From contig NW_027184064.1 in assembly GCF_041296385.1 (NCBI RefSeq), forward strand, positions 1,612,001 through 1,676,000: DNA of 64,000 nucleotides, in the 5' to 3' direction. Position numbers and translations under genes: made by a program. Shown here piece after piece: positions 34,707-46,000 of this stretch. The stretch comes from Aphelocoma coerulescens (lineage: Eukaryota > Chordata > Aves > Passeriformes > Corvidae). The notes under the pieces were generated by a model. The model was not told the origin of the DNA, searched no databases, and was given only the letters and a program-made list of their open reading frames with translations. Positions within the stretch are counted from its first letter, which is position 1. Every line of letters begins with the position of its first letter.

Positions 34707-34765
<59 letters not shown>
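34707..34765. repeat. (ATG)n trinucleotide microsatellite
   Basis: An uninterrupted 59-bp run of ATG, nearly 20 copies, followed by ATAATAAGG. Perfect trinucleotide runs of this length are usually length-polymorphic. It lies in non-coding DNA, so no protein repeat results. Confidence 0.97.
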
Positions 34766-35265
34766 AATAAGGATCCATTTTTCTTCCAGGTCTACAGCAA
34801 CTGTTTTTTGGTCGTCCCTTTCTAAAATGTCTTATCACAAATAGAGTAGAACTCATTTTACTGCAGTATTCATGGATGGTGTACAGCTCTGTTTATGGGT
34901 GTTTAACATGCCATAAGGAATTTTCTGAGGGCAGTATAACAGACAGAGATTATCAAACTCTACTGAGATGGATTTTGTTGACCCAGGAATGCTTCAGCTG
35001 AACTTTGTTCTCAGTATGCCTAAAATTTGTTAAGATGTGCACCTGAGACTGAACTGTGGGAGACTATTAGGCCCATGGAAGAGATGGAAAACAACACTTT
35101 TCGCAGTAGGATTTGATAAGTAGAGAGATCAGGAGAAGGAATTACAAACCTGAGTTTTCTTCAAGGCAGACCTAGACAAGATAGTGGTGGTTTCACCCAG
35201 CTGTCATGTTTCAACTAACTGCTCAAAATCACTTTGATGTGGGCAAACAACAACACTGTGTTTAC
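34766..35265. other. non-coding DNA
   Basis: No recognisable gene or repeat between the ATG repeat and the LTR target site. Confidence 0.5.
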
Positions 35266-36728
35266 TCTGTTGTCATGGGTTAGCATAGCTATGGAAGTGA
35301 TTCTCTTGCAAAGAGGTGCTTACAGCTTCCTTCTAACAGAACCTATCAACTGGCTAGTTTGAATATTGACAACTTTTTAAGCCACTTAAAGAGCTTGACG
35401 CGCCTCTGTGGTCCACATTTAAGAACAAACAGAGCCTGGGAAAGCTCCCTAGCCTTCTGGCTTTCAGACAGGTAGGAGGGAGGGACCTGCAGTTGGCCCA
35501 GTGGGGCCGGGCTGGGCCGGGCCTTGCTTGGCCAGGCCGGGTCAGCCATGGCGTGGCCCTGTTCCATCTGTGGCCCCCCCCGTCCCCCCAGCCCTGCTCT
35601 GTGCAGGTGGCCCCTGGTGCGGCCAGGGCTTGTCTGAGACTGCTGCCCTGCTGCCTGGCAAGGATCATGTGACCAACAGCGATAAGCGAACTCCAGCTGC
35701 AAGGTCCCGGTGAGATTAACCCTTCTGGTGCTGTAAGTTTCCTCCAGAACAGATGAAGCCTGCAGATATTAATTCTCTTCTGAGTGTGAGGAAGAGGGAA
35801 GGTGAAGAAAACACCATAGAGACACCAAAGTCAGTAAAGAAGGAAGAGCTGAAACCCTGAGGAAGGAGAATGAGGAGATGCTTAGAAGCTGAAGTTCTGT
35901 TGTAAAGCTTTGGTGGTGATGGACTATGATAAATCAGAGTACCCGTTGTAATTTCCTGAAAGCACAGGGGGGTGGAGTGTTCAAATTGCAATTGTGAGCA
36001 AAAGTACCTGTGCTGAAATAAGCAAAGGCTGAAGCAGCTATAATTTGATGAGAAGTTTTGAACAGGGAGAGATGGAAGTGATGAGGACTCTTGCTCCAAA
36101 TTGGAAGGAGAAGACCTCTGTTCCTAGAGATGAAGATGCTCCCAGAGATGATCCTAAAGATGAAGATGCTCCCAGAGATAGGTGAAGAGAACCTTTGTTT
36201 CTGAACAGCTCATCCTTAAAATGGTACCCCAGTAGCTCAAGATTGGACCCTCAAAAGCAGTTGTGAGGAAAGCTGTAAGTTGGGGGAAGGGACTCTCACA
36301 TGCAAGCAGAGAGTCAACCCGGGCAGCTGTTTCGCTGTGATACTGAAGCCATGAGAGAACTTATTTTGGAGATGTCTCCATAGCATGAGCAAGAGAGACT
36401 TCGCTCCCTAAGTGAACTGAAAAAGGTTATTATAGAAGTGGTAAACTGACTGAAAATCTCAAGGGTTGTCTTTTTTACATTGTCAGTGGGAGAAGGGAGA
36501 AAGGTGGGGGGAGGAGAAGTGTTCTGAAGGTTTGGTCTGATTTTTTTCCTTCCTTTTAGGTCTGTTAATAAACTTCTTTATAGTCTTTTAAGTTTCATGC
36601 CTGCTTTTCTTTCTCCTAGTTCTTATCTCACAGAAGATAAATAAGTAAGTAATGAGTATTTTGGACCTAACGACTACACTCTAATTGGTGTTTCTGCCTG
36701 GTTTACGAACTGAACCCACTACATTTGT
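35266..36728 (+). mobile_element. 1453-bp solo ERVL-like LTR
   Basis: A complete LTR at 35271-36723 that starts TGTCATGGGTTAGCATAGC and ends GAACCCACTACA. Flanking pentamers are TCTGT (35266-35270) and TTTGT (36724-36728), a 5-bp target duplication with one C/T difference. It shows an AATAAA signal at 36567-36572. A G/C-rich block at 35500-35640 contains several GGGCCGGGC-type repeats. An internal direct repeat of GATGAAGATGCTCCCAGAGA at about 36130 and 36159 is also present. The family matches my memory of a long passerine ERVL LTR. No viral coding sequence adjoins it. The CpG-rich block might look like a host CpG island but lies wholly inside the LTR. Confidence 0.9.
36567..36572 (+). promoter_or_regulatory. 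polyadenylation signal of the 1453-bp LTR
   Basis: AATAAA within GTTAATAAACTTC, about 150 bp before the LTR end, consistent with plus orientation. Confidence 0.6.
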
Positions 36729-39700
36729 CATTTTTGAAATTTACTTATATATTTTTTAAAATGTCTTATCTTGTTAATTTGGACATTTTCTTTCAAATGG
36801 GAAGAGTTAGTTCTCCTCTTGCTAGCTGCTACTTTGTGTATTCTAAGAGAATTAAGAAACTTTTAACTGCATCAGTGGGAATTATTTTGATGTTCTCCAG
36901 AGTGCCTTGTATAAAACAATCATTCCAATCTTTTTATGTATATTTTTATTAACTTCCAGTGAATCCTGTAAGCTGTGATTTGCTCACAATGTCAGAAAAA
37001 GAGATAAAAAAAAGAAACGCTCTATAATGTGTATTTAATGGTCATGTAATATATGAATTTCCTTCTTAATGAATACAATTGGAATGGGCTTCCCAGAAAT
37101 CTTCCAAGAAATCTTGAAAACAATAAGGTACCATTGGTCACTTTTCATCGTAGAAAAGGCTTTGTATAGCATAACTGTCAAAGTTTAAACCTATGGTCAA
37201 CAAAATAGTTCCAAAAAATTATGAAAATAGAATTGCATTCTAGTAAAATGATTGGTTTATGAATTTATTTTTGAATTTTTCCCATCCCACTTCTATGTAC
37301 TCAAATTCCAGTGAGAAATGGCACTTGTAAATAGAAAACTAACAAGTAGTAGATTTTTTCACTTCTTGATAAGCTTTTCATGACATATTAAAGTAAACTC
37401 TGGAAACTGCAACAGTTTTATCAAGCTTTTATCCAAGAATGTAATGATTTTTGGGTACATTTCCTTCAGAAATATATTGTTCAATCATACCTTAACTAAT
37501 ATCAACAAATATTACTTAATTTGTAATTCACAAATCTCCCTCAACATAAACAGTACAGATTAATGGAGTATGCAACTCACCTCTCTTGTAAGTATTCCAT
37601 ATATAAAACTAGAGGAAAATAGTTTATCTGCATAAAATGAATAATTTTAGTCTTAATCATTATAGAATAGAGGATCATTAAAAAAATGTAATTTTTCTGT
37701 CAGTAACTAATTCTTTGTTTAAAATTATGGCATATGTGATTAAATTCCAATTTACAACAGTTTCAGTTAGACTAATGAAAACTAATTAAGAGTATTTCCA
37801 GCCACATTAGGGGTGTCAGTTCAGTAATGTGTCTGCTGTATATTTAAAATCTCCCTTTACATTCCAAGATTTTTTTTAAGGTTTCATGCTAAAAGCATGA
37901 TATAAATTATGAGACAATCAAACAGAGTAAATAACTGAATGACCAGATAAAATGCTAATGCAGTTTAGAAATTCATTATGCATCTTGTCAATGTCCCTGC
38001 AGTAAATATTTCAATAAATGTCCCTTATTGTTGTGTAGGCTTGGCATTAAGTAATAATGACCGTGATATTTGTAGCATGAAAGAAATGGACCATAGGAAA
38101 ACAAAATAAGATTCATATTCCTTGCAACTGAAATGCAAAATTACTATTATATGACCATAACTGATTATCTTCTACTTTGAATTGATCAGTTGTCTGGATG
38201 TAACAAGCCTGAAGGTCTTTAATGTCTTTGATTCTCTGGTACACTAAATTATCTTTTTTTATTGAGAATTTGTAACAATTTTTTTTCTAATGGAAACATG
38301 ATTTATTTTGCATTATAAATTGCTAGTAATTAAATACCAGATAATTTAATTGTACTTAATTCTAAAAATAGAAAAAAATTTGAAGTGCTTGAAAAATTCT
38401 AAACATATTCAAGAATAATAAATTCATCCCTAAATAGTCAAAACATTGGCTTATGGAAACACTCAAAGGAGATAAGGAAAACTAACAAGCCTGTTAGTTT
38501 AACAAGTACCTCTCACTTGTCTGGTGTTACAGTGAAGTGCTATTAAAGTTATTTACTTTCCTTACATTTGAAATTCTTATAAGATCTTGTAAAGAAAATA
38601 TTTAAAAGATAACCAATTCCCACTGAAAATCCCCTTTGAATGATCTGAAAGTTTTCATCAAAAATGGTGGGACTTGTCCATGACAAAAAATTTTACAATT
38701 TTTTTTTAAAATACTGAGTGTCAGGATATATGTAAGGAAACAGTTGGGTTTTTTTCCTTGTTTAACTTGGTACAAAATACTTGAAATTTATTTTGGCTGT
38801 TGATGAGTTTACTCATCCTGATTAATGAAAGGAACTCTGAGTTTACCCACTGACTTTCTAGAAGAATAGAGAAATGTGTTGAAGTTTTTGAAGGTATTAA
38901 CTCTTCAAGTGCACTGTTTTTTATCTGTCTGAGGCTGTTTCTGTGTGAAACTTCATGTCATCTTACTTGCTGCTTTGCCCTTACTAGTAGTACATAGAAT
39001 CAACGAGTCTAATTTTTCGAAGACTTTTTACATTACTAATAGATCGTCATGTGAGTAGCTGTATGGTCTCCTAAGAATTTAATGTTTCATTAATTTAAGG
39101 GCAAAAAACATTTGGAGCAAATGTCACTAAGTTAAATGGTTTAACTAAAGGTTTTCAGGAAAGTGGCACTTACTTTCCACTTTCTTTGACATTGTGACTT
39201 TTCATTTTGAGAGAGAGCTAGGCAACTTTTTGTGTGAGGCCAGTGGGCAACTAATACACCATACGAGAGAGAATTAAATTCAGCTTAAGGGTTAAGAGCA
39301 ATTATTATCTGTGAGAAGTCTGCAGCTTAGGAGAACAAATAGGCTGTTGTCTCTCAGTTAAAAGACCATTGAAATTGTATATAGGTATTTTCACCTAATG
39401 CTTAGAGGGACAAGAATTCCCATATTAGACCTATTTCCATTTCAGTCACTGAAACAGGATGCATGACTTCACTTGGATTAGAAAACTAATGGGAAAAAGT
39501 CAAAGGTTTAGCCTTTGATTTTATGGAGGTTACTCAAGGAGACCCTTTTTATATTTAAAGCCAGAAAGTATTTTTTGGATATATTAGTGCAGCTCATATA
39601 TAAAAAATGGGATTTACATGTCATAAATGTGCATAGATATGAAACAAAACTCACACAGAAACAGTGGCATTACACACAAATAGATAACAGTAATTTATGA

Positions 39701-39775
39701 GTAGGAAAACACTGAGATCTTACTTGCTTTAAAGAAGTATCTATTAAACTCCTAAAGTTAGTTCACAAGTGGGCA
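36729..39775. other. AT-rich non-coding DNA
   Basis: About 3 kb with nothing recognisable and no open frame above about 75 codons. Confidence 0.55.
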
Positions 39776-40693
39776 AACCCACCATTGGCCAAAACTGAGC
39801 CCATCACCAGCACAGGTAGCACCTCTGCAATAATGTATTTAAGAAAGGGTAAAAAACATCATGCAGCAATTGTGAGAGTGAAGTGAGAATTTGTGAAACA
39901 ACTATATAGACAACAAGGACAATGCAGAAGGGAGAAGGTGATCCAGGCACTGGAGTAGATTCCCCTGCAGCCTGTGGAGAAGACCATGGTGATGCAGGTT
40001 GACACCCTGCAGCCTGTGGAGGACAGAAGTGGAGCAGGTATCCACCTGCAGCCCATGGAGGACTCCACACCAGAGCATGGACACGCCCTAAAGGAAGCTG
40101 CTGCCTATGAGAAACCTGTGCTGGAGCAGGCTTCTGGTGGGAGCTGTGCCCTTTGGAGAAGAGCCCATGCAGGAACAGGCTTTCTGGCAGGAACAGTGGC
40201 CTGTGGAGAAACGTTTCAGAAGCAGTCCACTCCTGAAGGACTTACCCCATGGAAAGGATGCATGCTGAAACAGTTCATGAGGTATTGTCTCCCGTGTAAA
40301 GGACCCCACACTGGAGCAGGGTAGGACCATGGGGAAGAAGGAGCAGCAGAGGTGACATTTTATGAACTGACTACAACCTCCCTCTCCACCAGCACCGCTT
40401 ATGGGGAGGAGGTAAGAGTTATGATTGCAGTTATGAGTTGAGCCTGGCAAGAAGGAGGTATGGAGAAAAAGTTTTAGTTTGTTTTTATTTCCCACTATCA
40501 TACTCTGTTATTATTTAGCAATAAATTAAATTAATTTCCCCAAGTCAAGTCCATTTTGCCTGTGACACTGATTAGTGAGTGACCTCCCTGTCCTTACATT
40601 GATCCTAAAGCTTTTTCTTTGGATTTTCTCTCTCTATCCTGTTGAGGAGGGGCGTGATAGTGTCTTGGTGACTAGGAAGGTCAAACCACTACA
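39776..40693 (+). mobile_element. ERVL-like LTR, 5'-truncated
   Basis: Recognised by the unusual tandem-like wording of this LTR family: repeated CCCTGCAGCCTGTGGAGAAG, CACCTGCAGCCCATGGAGG and similar phrases at 39963-40320. Then come AGCAATAAATTAAATTAATT with the AATAAA signal at 40520-40525, CCAAGTCAAGTCCATTTTGCC and GAGGAGGGGCGTGATAGTG. It ends AAACCACTACA at 40693. The first 100 bp or more is missing: recognisable sequence starts at ACCCACCATTGGCC near 39777. The 116-codon plus and 137-codon minus frames here come from the imperfect internal repeats and are not genes. No target duplication can be read because the 5' end is lost. Confidence 0.85.
39963..40320 (+). repeat. imperfect internal repeats of the LTR
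   Basis: Variants of CTGCAGCC(T/C)(A/G)TGGAG and CTGGAGCAGG recur at roughly 45-60 bp intervals. They are a built-in feature of this LTR family and not a separate minisatellite insertion. Confidence 0.65.
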
Positions 40694-41144
40694 CCACATT
40701 ATGTTTTCTGCACGCCCCTTTTCCACTATTCTATGCTGTTTTATCTTGGCTTTTTCAGGTAGGTGTTGTGTGCTTCATGATGATGACAACCTCATTATTA
40801 TAATGCCAGTCATTATGAGGAAAGAGAATGCTCCACTTAGATCCATGTGTTGGGGAGAAATCCAGCATGCAGTCGACTGCCTGAAAGTTTAGTGTTAACA
40901 TCTCAGTTTTTCTTCTTCAGTTCTAAGTGATGACAAAGAAAAAGAAATTGCATGTTCTTACTATGATACTCTTCATTCTGCTAAACTGCATCTAGCAACT
41001 CTTGTGAGTTTTAAACAGCAATTCTACTTGTGTTGGTTTTAGCATTATTTTTCCCCTTGTAAGACTTCTAAATATAATTAGAAAATTAGTCTGTAAAATA
41101 ACCTGACACTAGGGCCTCAACATTATTTCAGTATTGAGAAATCA
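40694..41144. other. AT-rich non-coding DNA
   Basis: No recognisable gene or repeat. Confidence 0.5.
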
Positions 41145-41167
41145 TAGAATATAATAGAACAGAAAAA

Positions 41168-41227
41168 AGAATAGAATAGAATAGAATAGAATAGAATAGA
41201 ATAGAATAGAATAGAATAGAATAGAAT
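41168..41227. repeat. (AGAAT)12 pentanucleotide microsatellite
   Basis: Twelve perfect copies of AGAAT in 60 bp. The sequence just before it (AATCATAGAATATAATAGAAC, 41143-41161) resembles the antisense CR1 tail ATCATAGAAT, so the array may have grown from the tail of a CR1 remnant. The array itself is certain. Its origin is an inference. Confidence 0.97.
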
Positions 41228-41329
41228 GTTTCAAAGTGTGTTTACACTTTTGTGGTTTTACTCTGTCTTAAACAGAATATATAGTTTCATGAATATATTT
41301 AGTATACTATCAATATACACTGGAGAGAG

Positions 41330-41585
41330 ACTGTGTACAAGGGCATGTAGAGACAGCATGCGGGGGAATGGCTTCAAACTGAAAAAAATAGGTGTAGATT
41401 ACATATTAAGAAGAAATTCTTTACCATGAGGGTGGTGAGGCACTGGCACAAGTTGCCCAGAGAAGTCATGGATGCACCATCCCTGAAAGTGTTCAAGGTC
41501 AGGTTGGATGGAGGTCTGACCAACCTGGTCTAGTGGAAAGTGTTACTGTCCTTGTCAGGGGGGTTGGAACTAAATGATCTCTAAG
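41330..41585 (+). mobile_element. CR1 LINE 3' end fragment
   Basis: Plus-strand CR1 with GGAATGGCTTCAAACTGAAA, then ATGAGGGTGGTGAGGCACTGG, GTTGCCCAGAGAAGTCATGGATG and TCAAGGTCAGGTTGGATGGAG. It ends in GATCTCTAAGGCCAACTGTG without an octamer tail. The tail has been lost or replaced where the next CR1 begins. Confidence 0.9.
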
Positions 41586-41595
41586 GCCAACTGTG

Positions 41596-41762
41596 CTCTG
41601 GAACAGAGAGGGCATGGAGTCTCCCTCACTGGAGATATTAAAAAACCATCTGGATGCAACCCTGTACAATGTGCTCTGGGATGACCCTGCTTGAGCAGGG
41701 AGGTTGGACTAGATGGCCCACTGTGGTCCCTTCCCACCTGACCCATTCTGTGATTCTATGTT
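41596..41762 (+). mobile_element. second CR1 LINE 3' end, abutting the first
   Basis: Starting near GGCATGGAGTCTCCCTCACTGG this repeats the CR1 3' region in a different subfamily form, with TGAGCAGGGAGGTTGGACTAGATGG and the tail CATTCTGTGATTCTATG at 41746-41762. It stands head-to-tail with the preceding fragment, about 10 bp away. Confidence 0.9.
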
Positions 41763-42388
41763 GTTTTGATTAGAACTTTGAGAAAAGTTTGGGAGATAGG
41801 CTGGGGAAGAATTAATACTTTCACAGATGACAAGTACAACTAGACTGCAGTGATACGAACCGACAAATAAGAATTATAAACAGCAGAGACATGAAGAATC
41901 TTGTCATACTCCTGACAGTGCTTTGCATTTGCTTCCGTGCTGTTCAGGGCTTTTGCTTGCTTGTTTCCTTTTGTTTTATCCCTACATTTCCAAAACAAAA
42001 TGTAAAACTAGCCTTTTCTATTTTTCATCTTGGCCAAAACAGAGGTCACAGGGAAAAGTTGTTGTTTCTCAGTTGCTTCTGCCAGAGTAGAAATCACACT
42101 GATTTCTTCAGGGAAAAAAAGAGAAGCCAGATCCTTTTTCTGGCAGCATACACTATTTTTGTGCTAATTTGTACCTCTGCACTGGTAATTGAGAAGTCTG
42201 CTATTAGACAGTAGGCTTTGAAGGCAAACTTTCCTGAAATGACAAAAAACAAGGGAGCAGATGGGAAAATACAGTATGACACAAATATAAATGACAAAAA
42301 GATTAGAAACAAATTAAATTAAAAAAAAAGAAAAGCTGTACTTCTAAATTCTCTACTATGAACCCTTGCCAGAAATTTGATAGGTATA
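41763..42388. other. non-coding DNA
   Basis: No recognisable element. The 107-codon frame at 41891-42214 shows no motif I know and is compatible with chance. Confidence 0.45.
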
Positions 42389-43015
42389 CTTTCTCTTTTT
42401 CTCTTTTTCTCTTTTTCTCTTTTTCTCTTTTTCTCTTTTTCTCTTTTTCTCTTTTTTTTCTCTTTTTTTTTCTCTTTTTTTCCTCTTTTTCTCTTTTTCT
42501 CTTTTTCTTCTCTTCTCTTCTCCTCTTCTCTTCTCTTCTCTTCTCTTCTCTTCTCTTCTCTTCTCTTCTCTTCTCTTCTCTTCTCTTCTCTTCTCTTCTC
42601 TTCTCTTCTCTTCTCTTCTCTTCTCTTCTCTTCTCTTCTCTTCTCTTCTCTTCTCTTCTCTTCTCTTCTCTTCTCTTCTCTTCCTTCCCCTTCCCTTCCC
42701 CTTCCCCTTCCCCTTCCCCTTCCCCTTCCCCTTCCCCTTCCCCTTCCCCTTCCCCTTCCCCTTCCCCTTCCCCTTCCCCCTCCCCTTCCCCTTTTTTCTT
42801 TTTTCTTTTTTCTTTTTTCTTTTTTCTTTTTTCTTTTTTCTTTTTTCTTTTTTCTTTTTTCTTTTTTCTTTTTTCTTTTTTCTTTTTTCTTTTTTCTTTT
42901 TTCTTTTTTCTTTTTTCTTTTTTCTCTTTTCTTTTTTCTCTTTTCTTTTTTCTTTTTTCTTTCTTTTTTCTTTTTTCTTTTTTCTATTTTTTTTTCTTTT
43001 TTCTTTTTTCTTTTC
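42389..43015. repeat. compound homopyrimidine satellite-like tract
   Basis: An unbroken run of 597 pyrimidines at 42389-42985, then one A at 42986, then pyrimidines to 43015. Four blocks with different unit lengths follow one another. CTCTTTTT (8 bp) runs to about 42506 with some longer T runs. TTCTC (5 bp) runs to about 42680, with 28 perfect copies in 42541-42680. TTCCCC (6 bp) runs to about 42790. CTTTTTT (7 bp) has about 19 perfect copies to about 42925 and degenerates after that. Such polypurine-polypyrimidine mirror tracts can form triplex (H-DNA) and stall polymerases. The open frames of 226-255 codons across it are artefacts of a stop-free repeat. Confidence 0.97.
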
Positions 43016-46000
43016 ACTTCAAAATCCAGGTACAATCGAGTAGAGTGCTCTCCATGACAATAAAGTCTAGTAAAAAGGCAATATTTAGAGTCATAGAGTA
43101 TGTTTATCTTTTAGGTAAAGGCTGACCAATATTAACTTATTCAGATCAGGACTGGCAGACAGCACCTTCAGAATGTATAAGGAGGTTAAATATATTCTCA
43201 TTCCAGTCATACTTCCTGGTCTCTGATTTGACTTGTTCAGAATCTTCTGTTATCATGGATAATACCAGTGAAGGTTGTTTCTAAGTAGATAGTGATAAAT
43301 ACTTGCTGGATTTAATATCATGATGATTACATCTTAAATGACAGTTTTGAAAGAGTCTTTTCAATAAAAAACTCCAATTTTTTGCTTCTTTAAATTTTAA
43401 ATTTTAAGTGATTACTACAAAGCCTGAATCTTCTATTCTTACAGAAATAAAACAGATGTTTCCATGCTTGTAGCTTCTTTTAAAAAGCAGCTCATTATCT
43501 GCAGAAATGCCAAACATTTCCTTTGTTTTGTTCTCTTATGCTTTCATTTTGCGTATACTTTTGGAATCTTGTACTAGACAGTATATATGTTTGAAGTATT
43601 AAGCACAAGAGATATGGACTGATCTGTCATTCTGAATCACCTTTGCAAAAGCTTATGAAGTAAAATCAAGTCACATCCGTCTAATTCCTGACACATTAAA
43701 CACTCTTGCTTTGATAACATGGCCCTGCACAATTTTATCAGTATGTGTAGCAAGCTTGCTTCTTTTTTTTTATTCTTCACAGAGAAAGACAAAATCTTAC
43801 AAACAGTTCAGAAAAATGAAATTATGTCCACCTATAGTCAGGAAAACCAGTGTCCTCTATGGATTCAAGCAGTCTTGTTTCCCACAGAGGTTAGCATTCC
43901 AGTATGATATGTTAGAAGTTGCATTACTAAGGGAACAAAGTTAAAGTTGAGTAGGGAAGTGCAACTTAAAGTTTAGTAATGAAAAAATTTTCAGTTATAC
44001 ATGTCTGATTTAGAAGGAGGTAAGATTATTCAGAAACAGTTCTTTGATATGAGGACATAAGGATTAAATAGTAATTCAGTGCATTTTGTGGTTTGTTATC
44101 TGATAAATCAGATTTAATATAAGGAAAACTGAAAGATAATGAAAAAACATTAATGGGCTGATTATTTGTGTTCAAGCAGAAGGTTTTAGCTTTGTGTCCA
44201 TGAAATATCTCCTGAAAATTTTGTTTTAATTTATTATTTTAATATATATTAGACTCATTTCAGTTTCTGTTGTTTCTACTTGGATGTTTCAAAGTGCTAG
44301 TTTATAAGAGAGAAGAAAAGAGTACTATTTTTCAGTTCTAAAAGTAGTTGACTGACTGAGTGTTTTGAAGTAGTAGAAAACCTATATAGCATCTGGAGCA
44401 GGAAAATAAGGAAATGCTGAGAAAAATTGCCAATAGCAAAAAACCCCTCAAACATTTTGTGAAAATGCTGGTCCATCATTGGGTACATACCTGATGGCAA
44501 ATCAGTGGGTTTTTTGGAGGTATCTGAATTCAACAGTCAAAAGCTAGAATCTTAATAATTACCATTTGAACTAGCATTGGTTGCTTTGTTTCTCAGAGAT
44601 TATTGTTTATTTGACTGGATTTCAGTCAAGGGTCAGCATCACATCATACAATGTCATCTATTGTCCACACCAGTAAATGGGTACTAGAGTATGGGTAGAT
44701 ATCCCCTTAACTGGAATTTTCTGAAAAATAATTATTTTTCATTCCAGTATCCAGAAAGGAAAAAAAGCAATAGTGCAATTATTTGTGCTACATCTATTAA
44801 GCTAGTTTTGTAGATAAGGAGAGCCTTAACTTTCCAAATCTTTATTCAGACTATTAATTATAACAAATACTTAAACCTGACTGGAAAGAGTGTAAGAACA
44901 CAAAGAGTGGAACTTTCCCACGTTACAATGAAATACTATAATTTTGAACTGTAATTATAGCTCAAAATTATTACCCAAAAATAATTTCAACTGTTTCCCA
45001 ACTCACAACTGTAGATGAAGTTTTCTGTCCAGGCCCATTTCCTTATGATATGCAATACTTTTCACTTCAGTGTTAATTACCTGGATCTACAGCAGAAAAG
45101 AAGCCAAAAGGCTAAGTGAAAGTTGTGATTCTGTTCAGATGATTCAGCACAAGTCCGGAAAAAGATTACTTATTTCATACCTCTTATGAAGTGTTCTGCT
45201 GGCTTATTCAGGTGCATTATATCAACCAAATATGAAGTTTTTAAAACGGTGTTTCTTATGATAAATCAGAAAGATATCAAGAAAGATCAGGAAAATAAAC
45301 ACTAAAAATAGAATTATGTCTTGAAAGGATGTTTCTGGACTTTCTGAAAAGAAAATGTCCTTTAGTGAAACAAAACTCTCAAACATCTGATAGACAGTCA
45401 CTATAGTAGATTAACTTGTATGGAAAATTTTTCACTACAGTGTGAAGGATTTGAAAATAATGTTGCAGGGGCAATAGAGAATTTTCATTGCCCCATTCTA
45501 AAATAAGGACTTAAAATTTGTGAGTTAACTGTTAGAAATTAAATTTTTCAGGCACAGTGAGGTATGAAGGTTTTTCTAATGCCAAAATGTCACCCTATAA
45601 TGAAGGAAAAGTTGCACTAGTAATGCACCCTCTTTTGTGGAAAACAAAGTTTATATTCCATTATAAATGTGAATTTTTAAAATTAAGTACTCAAAGATGA
45701 TTATCTTAGGGAATTAAACTGAGCTTCAGTGAGAATTGGTTCTGAATTTTCCCTTTTTTCTTAGAAACAGGACTGTATTATCTTCTTCATCTCTAATTTA
45801 ATTAGATATGCTTCCATTCAAAATGATGCTTGTTCAAACTGTGTCTGTATATCCTGGGTAATAATGACTAGCAGAAGATGTGATGCCTTTTAATAGTGCA
45901 CAGTCTCATTTTACAAATTAAGTTTCTATAATAGGGATGATGGGTGACAAAAGGGCATAAGGGATTTTAGAGCTAAAAGATAATTTAAGATTTAAAAAAA

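Noticed and set aside
35346..35713. Proline- and glycine-rich frames and an apparent CpG island with a possible promoter
   Set aside because: The block is the CpG-rich part of the solo LTR 35271-36723. No host exon follows.
39000..39020. CATAGAATCAACGAG as a possible antisense CR1 tail
   Set aside because: The sequence that follows does not match any CR1 3' region, so the resemblance is limited to one octamer.
39804..40501. Frames of 116-137 codons with repeated tryptophan, cysteine or glycine words
   Set aside because: They result from the imperfect internal repeats of the ERVL-like LTR.
41168..41227. Possible CRISPR-like regular repeat
   Set aside because: The unit is 5 bp with no spacers, so it is a microsatellite. 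The genome is animal.
42319..43125. Open frames of 226-255 codons on both strands
   Set aside because: They cross the homopyrimidine tract and encode only Phe/Leu/Ser/Pro or Lys/Arg/Glu repeats. A stop-free repeat gives such frames automatically.
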